DNA of 11,024 bases. Source: Alphaproteobacteria bacterium. Its GTDB lineage: Bacteria; Pseudomonadota; Alphaproteobacteria; UBA9219. The translations under genes were made by a program, and so were the position numbers. The notes beneath the pieces are model-generated. The model was given only the letters and a program-made list of their open reading frames with translations, was not told where the DNA came from and made no database searches. How positions within the stretch are numbered: the stretch's first letter is position 1; the number at the start of each line of letters is the position of its first letter. The stretch covers positions 1 to 11,024 of the forward strand of contig JAGWKW010000027.1 in assembly GCA_028865155.1 (NCBI GenBank), given 5' to 3'. Below are positions 6,029-11,024 of the stretch, one piece after another.

Positions 6029-6826
6029 ATGGCCGAAAAAACCAAGCCCCAAGCCCCCGCAGCAGCAAAACCCGAAACCGCAGCCGAACCCTCCGCCCTC
6101 GACACCGGCAAGGAAACCTTCCGCACCATCGTCGCCGCGCTCCTGATCGCGCTCGTTATCCGCACTTTCGCCTTCGAACCGTTCAATATCCCTTCGGGCT
6201 CGATGATTCCGACGCTTCTGGTCGGCGATTATCTGTTCGTCTCGAAATTCTCCTATGGCTACGGCTCGAACGGCACTTTCTGGGGATTGTTCCCGTTCAA
6301 AGGCCGTATCTTCGGTTCCGAACCGCATCGCGGCGACGTGATCGTGTTCAAGTTGCCGCGCGACCCGTCGATCGACTACATCAAGCGCGTGATCGGCCTG
6401 CCCGGCGACACGGTGCAGATGCGCCAGGGCATCCTTTACGTCAACAATGTCCCGGTCGAACGCGACCGGCTCGCCCATCCCGTCGCCGAACAGGACACGC
6501 CTTATCCTGCGAATGCGGTCGACTATCTCGAACACCTGCCCGACGGGCCGACCCATGTCATCCGCACTTTCGGCGACAACCAGCCGCTCGACAACACCAA
6601 GGTTTTCGTGGTGCCTCCCGGCCATTATTTCTTCATGGGCGACAACCGCGACAATTCGAGCGACAGCCGCGATCCGCGCAGCGGCGTCGGCTTCGTTCCC
6701 GCCGGAGACCTTGTCGGCAAGGCCGATTTCATCTTCTTCTCGATCGACCCCGGCACGCCGTTCTGGGAATTCTGGACATGGCCGTGGACGGTGCGCTGGT
6801 CACGGCTTTTCACGACAATAGATTAG
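6029..6826 (+). CDS. lepB: Signal peptidase I LepB
   Basis: This 265-residue inner-membrane serine protease removes signal peptides from exported proteins. A charged, Ala/Pro-rich cytoplasmic tail (1-30) is followed by one membrane span (about 32-49, TIVAALLIALVIRTFAF), then the periplasmic catalytic domain. The Ser/Lys dyad is visible: S58 in IPSGSMIPTL and K119 in DYIKRVIGLPGD. The late box FFMGDNRDNSSDSRDPRSG is present at 201-219. The start at 6029 is favoured by AAGGA 6 nt upstream and the normal N-terminus; an in-frame upstream ATG at 5852 would add 59 residues with no family resemblance. It heads lepB-rnc-era, a conserved order in proteobacteria, and is 4 nt from rnc. The two exported proteins encoded near the operon's end are plausible substrates, like all Sec-exported proteins. 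Confidence 0.97.
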   Translation: MAEKTKPQAPAAAKPETAAEPSALDTGKETFRTIVAALLIALVIRTFAFEPFNIPSGSMIPTLLVGDYLFVSKFSYGYGSNGTFWGLFPFKGRIFGSEPHRGDVIVFKLPRDPSIDYIKRVIGLPGDTVQMRQGILYVNNVPVERDRLAHPVAEQDTPYPANAVDYLEHLPDGPTHVIRTFGDNQPLDNTKVFVVPPGHYFFMGDNRDNSSDSRDPRSGVGFVPAGDLVGKADFIFFSIDPGTPFWEFWTWPWTVRWSRLFTTID

Positions 6827-6830
6827 TCAG

Positions 6831-7616
6831 ATGGCATCGCCGCAAACCAGACCCGACGCCAAACTGCTGGCTGAAAAGCTTGGCCATGCCTTCGCAGCGC
6901 CGCGCCTGCTCGAGGACGCACTAACGCACCCGTCGCTTGCGGGCGCAAACAAGCGCGGCAAAGGCGCAGTCGCGGTTGCGGGAAGTCCGCAAAACGGACG
7001 TACCGCAGAGCAGTCGCGCCCAAATAAAAAAGGCGGCATGCCCTACGAACGGCTCGAATTCCTCGGCGACCGCGTGCTCGGCCTCGTCATCGCCGAATGG
7101 CTTTACGAAAGCTTTCCCGACGCAGCCGAAGGCGAAATGGCCAAGCGGCATGCCGCGCTCGTCAACCGCGAGGCTCTGCGCGCCGTGGCGCGCGAGATCG
7201 GGCTGGGCGATTTCGTGCGCCTTGCGCGCGGCGAGGACGCGAGCGCGGCGCGCAAAAACCTCGCCACCCTGCCCGACGCGATGGAAGCGGTGATCGGGGC
7301 GCTTTATCTCGACGGCGGGTTCGAAGCCGCGCGCGCTTTCATTCGCCGTTTCTGGCAAAGCGGCATCGCGGTCAGCGAAACGCCCGCCGACCCCAAGACG
7401 GCGTTGCAGGAATGGGCGCAGGGGCACGGACTGCCTTTGCCGTCCTACCGCACCGTTTCCAATTCCGGCCCGGCGCACGCGCCGAAATTCCTGATCGAAG
7501 CCAGCGTCAAAGGCTTCGACCCGGTGCAGGCCGAAGGCGATTCCAAACGCGCGGCGCAAAAATCCGCCGCCGCATTGCTGCTCGAAAAGGTGCGCGGTGA
7601 CAAAAAAAGCAAATAA
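6831..7616 (+). CDS. rnc: Ribonuclease III with an extra loop in the catalytic domain
   Basis: This 261-residue enzyme cleaves double-stranded RNA, including the rRNA precursor. The catalytic domain has ALTHPS at 30-35, the signature ERLEFLGD at 73-80, and PDAMEAVIGALYLDGG at 148-163. Acidic catalytic residues E73, E76, D80, D149 and E152 are in place. A dsRNA-binding domain follows at about 186-255 (TALQEWAQGHGLPLPSYRTV). Between THPS and ERLEFLGD lie 37 residues, whereas E. coli RNase III has 6, so about 30 are extra. The added loop is Gly/Lys/Gln-rich and is encoded by a palindromic, repeat-flanked DNA segment. The start is 4 nt after the lepB stop without a clear Shine-Dalgarno, implying coupling, and the end overlaps era by 20 nt. 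The enzyme looks functional since every key residue is kept. Confidence 0.96.
   Translation: MASPQTRPDAKLLAEKLGHAFAAPRLLEDALTHPSLAGANKRGKGAVAVAGSPQNGRTAEQSRPNKKGGMPYERLEFLGDRVLGLVIAEWLYESFPDAAEGEMAKRHAALVNREALRAVAREIGLGDFVRLARGEDASAARKNLATLPDAMEAVIGALYLDGGFEAARAFIRRFWQSGIAVSETPADPKTALQEWAQGHGLPLPSYRTVSNSGPAHAPKFLIEASVKGFDPVQAEGDSKRAAQKSAAALLLEKVRGDKKSK
6966..7018. repeat. Palindrome flanked by 9-bp direct repeats inside rnc
   Basis: A symmetrical hairpin runs 6977-7007: TGCGG, GAA, GTCCG, loop CAAAA, CGGAC, GTA, CCGCA. Both 5-bp stems are perfect. On each side is a copy of GCAGTCGCG (6966-6974 and 7010-7018). It encodes roughly residues 46-62 of RNase III, inside the extra loop. It resembles a small palindromic element inserted into a gene, as described for Rickettsia palindromic elements. 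The 44-bp repeat spacing is not a multiple of three, so a plain 9-bp target duplication alone would not keep frame. Confidence 0.5.
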
Positions 7617-8547
7617 ACCCGCCACGAAACCCAAAGCCGCGGCCAAACCGAAAAAAACCCATGCCGGGTTCGTCGCGCTGATCGGCGCGCCGAACGCGGG
7701 CAAATCGACTTTGCTCAACCAGCTGATCGGGCAGAAAATCTCGATCGTCAGCCCCAAGGCGCAGACGACGCGCATCCGCACGCTCGGCATCCTGAGCGAA
7801 GGCGACACGCAGATCAGCTTCATCGACACGCCCGGCATTTTCGCGCCCAAGCGCCGCCTCGATCGCGCCATGGTGCAGGCGGCATGGAACAGCATCGACG
7901 ACGCCGACGCGGCCGTGCTTCTGATCGACGCGTCGAAACGGCTCGACGAAAAAACCGAAAGCATCCTCGATGAACTCAAGGCGCGCAAGCAGCCCCTTAT
8001 CCTCGCACTCAACAAGGTCGATGCCATCGACCCGGCACGATTGCTGCCGCTTGCCGCCAAGCTGAACGATACGGGGATTTTCTCCGACATCTTCATGATC
8101 TCGGCGCTTAAAGGCGACGGCGTCGAGGATTTGAAAAAACATCTGCAAAAGAAAATGCCGGAAAGCCCGTGGTTTTTCGACGCCGACCAGATCAGCGACC
8201 TGCCCGCGCAAATCCTCGCCGCCGAAATGACGCGCGAGCAGCTTTACCGCCAGCTTCAGCAGGAACTGCCCTACGGCGCGGCCGTGCTGCCCGAAAGCCT
8301 GGAAGAAAAACGCGACGGCTCCGCCGTCATCCGCCAGACCATCGTCGTCGCGCGCGACAATCACCGCGCCATCGTGTTGGGCAAAGGCGGGGCGCGCATC
8401 AAAAGCATCGGCGAATCCGCCCGCGCCGACCTGGCGCGCCTGTTCGACCGCAAGATCCATTTGTTTCTCAACGTCAAAACGGACGAAAAATGGCAAGACC
8501 GCCCCGATTTCTATCGCGCCTTCGGACTCGATTTCGGAAAGAAATAG
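7597..8547 (+). CDS. era: GTPase Era
   Basis: This 316-residue GTPase binds 16S rRNA near its 3' end and acts in 30S assembly. A lysine/alanine-rich extension (1-20) precedes the GTPase domain. G1 is GAPNAGKST at 30-38, the switch region has QTTR at 56-59, G3 is DTPG at 77-80, G4 is NKVD at 139-142, and G5 is SALKG at 169-173. The KH RNA-binding domain covers about 220-305 with the GKGG loop at 262-265 and the ending KWQDRPDFYRAFGLDF. The start is GTG at 7597, inside the last 20 nt of rnc, with AAAGG 7 nt upstream. A downstream thioredoxin gene begins within the last 58 nt of era. In many proteobacteria recO comes next; it does not here. The identification is secure. Confidence 0.97.
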   Translation: MTKKANKPATKPKAAAKPKKTHAGFVALIGAPNAGKSTLLNQLIGQKISIVSPKAQTTRIRTLGILSEGDTQISFIDTPGIFAPKRRLDRAMVQAAWNSIDDADAAVLLIDASKRLDEKTESILDELKARKQPLILALNKVDAIDPARLLPLAAKLNDTGIFSDIFMISALKGDGVEDLKKHLQKKMPESPWFFDADQISDLPAQILAAEMTREQLYRQLQQELPYGAAVLPESLEEKRDGSAVIRQTIVVARDNHRAIVLGKGGARIKSIGESARADLARLFDRKIHLFLNVKTDEKWQDRPDFYRAFGLDFGKK

Positions 8548-9050
8548 CGGGCGCGCTCATCGCCGCGTTCGCGCTGCTTCCGGCCTTCGCTTCCGCCCGC
8601 GCGGCGACGGTGCCGCAGCAATACGCCCCCAAAGCCGCGCCGCCTTTCGTGTTCGAGGATCGCGGCGGCGCGCAGCATGCGCTGTCCGATTATCACGGGC
8701 ATTACGTCCTGCTTAATTTCTGGGCGACATGGTGTAGCCCTTGCGTCCACGAATTGCCATCGCTCGACGCGCTGCAGGCCCGTTTCGGTTCCAGGCTGAC
8801 GATTTTACCCGTATCCGAAAACAGCGACGGCGACGGGCTGGCCGCCTTTTACCGCGCCCACGGCATCGCGCATTTGCAAATCGCGCGGGATCCGGCAGAT
8901 ATCGCGCCGCAGCTTTTTCACCTGTCCGGCGTGCCGACGACGATTTTGATCGACCCGCAGGGGCGCGAGACCGCGCGCATCAAAGGCGGCACGAACTGGA
9001 CGTCGCCCGCGATGACCGCGTTTCTTACTGCGTGGATGAAGAATCCTTGA
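8490..9050 (+). CDS. Exported TlpA/ResA-like thioredoxin-fold protein
   Basis: This 186-residue protein probably carries out thiol-disulfide reactions in the periplasm. It begins with a basic region (six Arg and one Lys in 1-17), a hydrophobic core (about 20-34), and a likely cleavage site after ASARA near residue 38. The thioredoxin domain (about 48-182) has the active site NFWATWCSPC at 76-85 with C82 and C85, and the cis-proline in GVPTT (P149). The start is fixed by elimination: after ATG 8490 there is no other usual start codon before the mature domain. GGA lies 6 nt upstream as a weak ribosome binding site. The first 58 nt overlap era, so the two are cotranscribed. The last 26 nt overlap the convergent DUF1036 gene. 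TlpA, ResA or DsbE-like roles (for example cytochrome c maturation) cannot be separated from sequence alone. Confidence 0.85.
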   Translation: MARPPRFLSRLRTRFRKEIAGALIAAFALLPAFASARAATVPQQYAPKAAPPFVFEDRGGAQHALSDYHGHYVLLNFWATWCSPCVHELPSLDALQARFGSRLTILPVSENSDGDGLAAFYRAHGIAHLQIARDPADIAPQLFHLSGVPTTILIDPQGRETARIKGGTNWTSPAMTAFLTAWMKNP

Positions 9051-9510
9051 AGTCGAGCGTATAGTCGGGCGCGGAGCCGCCGGTGTCGAGTTCGTGGAAC
9101 CCGGTCGCGCGATAGCCGCGCGCGATGCAATTGTTGTCGCCGCGGATGCGGAACGCCTTGTCGCCGGTACATAGCGTGTATTTGCCCGCCCACACTGTCG
9201 GCGGCGTATCCTTCGCCGTCTGGGTCAGCGCATAGGCGTAATAAAAATAGAAACGCTGCGTCAGATTCTCGCCATAGACGCGCGCGCACTGGCCGGGCTC
9301 GATGCGCCACCATCCTTCGGAGACCCAGTCGCGGTCGCCGCCGCCAGTGTCGCCGTGATAGCCGATTGCGGCCTCGATCGGCGCCTGCGTACGGTTGCAG
9401 AACGACAACGCCGCCCGCGCACCGCGGGGCAGGACAAGCATCGCCGTCAAAATCACCCCTCCGGCAAGGAGGATGCGCAAAACAGGTTGGCTGGACGTCA
9501 TGATTCGCAT
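9025..9510 (-). CDS. Exported DUF1036 protein
   Basis: This protein, 161 residues from the ATG at 9510, matches DUF1036, an alphaproteobacteria-rich family of unknown function. Evidence is [20 protein letters not shown] at 34-53, [15 protein letters not shown] at 61-75, and [14 protein letters not shown] at 131-144. A signal peptide is likely: hydrophobic core about 11-28 and cleavage after ARA near residue 33. The mature part has four cysteines (C38, C75, C114, C128), suggesting two disulfides after export. The reading frame extends upstream to a TTG at 9576, but that adds residues before the signal peptide. ATG at 9501 (158 residues) is another option; no start has a clear ribosome binding site. 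The 3' end overlaps the convergent thioredoxin gene by 26 nt. The function is unknown; proximity to a thiol-disulfide protein may be meaningful or chance. Confidence 0.8.
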   Translation of the reverse strand: MRIMTSSQPVLRILLAGGVILTAMLVLPRGARAALSFCNRTQAPIEAAIGYHGDTGGGDRDWVSEGWWRIEPGQCARVYGENLTQRFYFYYAYALTQTAKDTPPTVWAGKYTLCTGDKAFRIRGDNNCIARGYRATGFHELDTGGSAPDYTLDFKDSSSTQ

Positions 9511-9539
9511 GGAAAATGGGAAAACAGGGGTAAGAAGCT

Positions 9540-9577
9540 GTTGAGTCGAACGGACTCTGGGGTTAACCTTACTCAAC
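9540..9577. repeat. Nested inverted repeats in the acnA/DUF1036 divergent promoter region
   Basis: GTTGAGT (9540-9546) and ACTCAAC (9571-9577) form a perfect 7-bp inverted repeat. Inside lie GAGTC-N5-GACTC (9543-9557) and the 8-bp palindrome GGTTAACC (9561-9568). These overlap the predicted promoter boxes in both directions, as expected for operator sites. No known regulator motif could be assigned. Confidence 0.45.
9541..9569 (+). promoter_or_regulatory. Predicted acnA promoter
   Basis: TTGAGT (9541-9546) and TAACCT (9564-9569) are separated by 17 bp. Transcription would start near 9576, leaving a leader of about 58 nt before the acnA ATG. Confidence 0.4.
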
Positions 9578-9593
9578 GCATTTCGACGGTCAA
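9566..9593 (-). promoter_or_regulatory. Predicted DUF1036 gene promoter
   Basis: On the minus strand TTGACC (9593-9588) and TAAGGT (9571-9566) are 16 bp apart. Its -10 box overlaps the -10 box of the acnA promoter, so the two divergent promoters would exclude each other. Transcription would start near 9559, about 50 nt before the ATG at 9510. Confidence 0.35.
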
Positions 9594-9633
9594 CTCCCTC
9601 CTCATATCTTTTACGCGAAAGTCAGGACATCCC

Positions 9634-11024
9634 ATGCCCATCCAGACCGGCCAAGACACGCTCAAAACCCGTCAGACCCTGCAGGCGGGCGGCAAGACTT
9701 ACGCCTATTACAGTCTCAAATCCGCCGAACAGACGCTCGGTTCGCTCGCGCGGCTGCCCTACAGCCTCAAAGTCCTGCTCGAAAATCTTCTGCGGTACGA
9801 AGACGGGCGTTCGGTCACGGTCGACGATATCAAGGCCATCGGCGAATGGCTCAAGACCTTCCGCAGCAATGCCGAAGTCGCCTATCGTCCCGCGCGCGTG
9901 CTGATGCAGGATTTCACCGGCGTTCCCGCCGTGGCCGACCTTGCCGCGATGCGCGATGCAACCATTGCTGCAAACGGCGATCCGAAGAAAATCAACCCGC
10001 TGTGCCCCGTCGATCTCGTCATCGACCATTCGGTCATGATCGATTATTTCGGCAACAAGGACGCTTTTTCCAAAAACGTCGAGCGCGAGTTCGAACGCAA
10101 CGGCGAACGTTACGAATTCCTGAAATGGGCGCAAAAATCCTTCGCCAATTTCCGCGTCGTGCCGCCCGGTACCGGCATCTGCCATCAGGTCAATCTTGAA
10201 TATCTGGCGCAGACGGTATGGTCCGACACCGACCAGAACGGCGATACGATCGCCTATCCCGACACCTGCGTCGGAACCGACAGCCACACCACGATGGTCA
10301 ACGGGCTTGCGGTCCTCGGCTGGGGCGTCGGCGGCATCGAAGCCGAAGCCGCGATGCTGGGCCAGCCCGTATCGATGCTGATCCCCGAAGTCGTCGGCTT
10401 CAAGCTGACCGGAAAACTGCCCGAGGGTGCCACCGCGACCGACCTTGTCCTGACCGTGACGCAGATGCTGCGCAAGAAAGGCGTGGTCGGGAAATTCGTC
10501 GAATTTTACGGCTCCGGCCTCAACACGATGCCGCTGGCCGACCGGGCGACGATTGCCAATATGGCGCCCGAATATGGCGCGACCTGCGGCATTTTCCCGA
10601 TCGATGCCGAGACGATCAATTACCTTAAATTCACCGGGCGCGATCCCGAACGCGTCGCGCTGGTCGAAGCCTACGCCAAGGCGCAAGGCATGTGGCGCGA
10701 CGAAACCTCACCCGACCCCGTTTTCACCGACGCGCTGTCGCTCGACCTGTCCACGGTCAAGCCGTCGCTGGCGGGCCCGAAACGCCCGCAGGATCGCGTC
10801 GAACTTGGCAGCGTCGCGACCGAATTCGAAAAAGAACTTTCCGCCAGCTTCAAGGTCACGCCCGAAACGCGCAAAATTTCCGTGCCGCTAGCCGGAACCG
10901 ACGCCGCCATGCATCACGGCGATGTCGTCATCGCCGCGATTACGTCCTGCACCAACACCTCGAACCCGAGCGTTCTGATCGCCGCAGGCCTCGTCGCGAA
11001 GAAAGCGCGCGAAAAAGGTTTGGC
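9634..11024 (+). CDS. acnA: Aconitate hydratase, N-terminal part (cut by window edge)
   Basis: The reading frame is open from ATG 9634 to the end of the window (463 codons, about half of the usual length near 890). Aconitase converts citrate to isocitrate in the TCA cycle using a [4Fe-4S] cluster. The start [20 protein letters not shown] and the stretch [20 protein letters not shown] are typical of AcnA/IRP-type aconitases. Family blocks seen are [37 protein letters not shown] and [29 protein letters not shown] near the right edge supplies the first cluster ligand, C439. The other two ligands lie beyond the window. AGGA sits 6 nt before the start codon. The gene diverges from the DUF1036 gene and has its own predicted promoter with overlapping inverted repeats, so dedicated transcriptional control is likely. 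Confidence 0.96.
   Translation, partial: MPIQTGQDTLKTRQTLQAGGKTYAYYSLKSAEQTLGSLARLPYSLKVLLENLLRYEDGRSVTVDDIKAIGEWLKTFRSNAEVAYRPARVLMQDFTGVPAVADLAAMRDATIAANGDPKKINPLCPVDLVIDHSVMIDYFGNKDAFSKNVEREFERNGERYEFLKWAQKSFANFRVVPPGTGICHQVNLEYLAQTVWSDTDQNGDTIAYPDTCVGTDSHTTMVNGLAVLGWGVGGIEAEAAMLGQPVSMLIPEVVGFKLTGKLPEGATATDLVLTVTQMLRKKGVVGKFVEFYGSGLNTMPLADRATIANMAPEYGATCGIFPIDAETINYLKFTGRDPERVALVEAYAKAQGMWRDETSPDPVFTDALSLDLSTVKPSLAGPKRPQDRVELGSVATEFEKELSASFKVTPETRKISVPLAGTDAAMHHGDVVIAAITSCTNTSNPSVLIAAGLVAKKAREKGL

Noticed and set aside
6921..8496. Two long minus-strand frames opposite rnc and era
   Set aside because: They lie antisense to clearly identified RNase III and Era, have biased composition and show no domain.
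9511..9576. TTG-initiated extension of the DUF1036 protein
   Set aside because: It would put about 22 residues before a normal signal peptide, with no ribosome binding site, and would cover the predicted promoter.
9622..10686. Minus-strand frame (354 codons) opposite acnA
   Set aside because: It mirrors the aconitase codons exactly and has no recognisable family.
1..11024. tRNA genes, CRISPR arrays, insertion sequences or phage genes
   Set aside because: None was seen on reading: no cloverleaf with CCA end (including the metY-type tRNA often found near rimP), no regularly spaced repeats, no transposase or integrase motif.

Overview
The window reads as a piece of an alphaproteobacterial chromosome. 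It is G+C-rich by eye. The translated proteins look alphaproteobacterial: an IF-2 N-terminus of the MTDEKKK-LSL type, a YlxR protein with a fused L7Ae-like half, a DUF1036 protein, and an RpoN starting 'PRLDQRQSQTLVMTPQLQQAIKLLQ'. Genus cannot be set from sequence alone. Most genes are core housekeeping genes. I see no phage, insertion sequence, CRISPR array, tRNA or rRNA, and no obviously new multi-gene system. The interesting material is regulatory and structural detail around ordinary genes.

Layout. (1) 1-2740, minus strand: the rimP-nusA-ylxR-infB operon for ribosome maturation, transcription elongation and translation initiation, tightly packed, with infB running off the left edge. (2) 2741-2965: the divergent gap between rimP and rpoN. 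Read on the minus strand it holds a sigma-54-type -24/-12 element, an overlapping weaker sigma-70-like promoter, an 8-bp hairpin, and a complete intrinsic terminator placed before rimP. It looks like a regulated leader with an attenuator. (3) 2966-4438, plus: rpoN (sigma-54). (4) 4435-5808, minus: a membrane-anchored M23 (LytM-type) peptidase, convergent with rpoN and sharing its CTAG stop tetranucleotide. (5) 5809-6028: a divergent promoter region with a 13-bp-period direct repeat and an inverted repeat. (6) 6029-9050, plus: lepB-rnc-era and an exported TlpA/ResA-like thioredoxin, with genes 4 nt apart or overlapping. RNase III carries about 30 extra residues at a palindromic, repeat-flanked DNA segment. 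(7) 9025-9510, minus: an exported four-cysteine DUF1036 protein, convergent with the thioredoxin gene. (8) 9511-9633: a divergent promoter region rich in palindromes. (9) 9634 to the right edge, plus: the first half of aconitase (acnA).

How the genes work together. The left operon couples transcription (NusA) to ribosome assembly and initiation (RimP, IF-2). The right operon couples signal-peptide cleavage (LepB), dsRNA processing (RNase III) and 16S/30S maturation (Era). The thioredoxin and DUF1036 proteins are both predicted to be exported. The strongest lead is that a sigma-54-type element lies between rpoN and the nusA operon and points at the nusA operon. It could either make core gene-expression machinery sigma-54 responsive or serve as an rpoN autoregulatory site.
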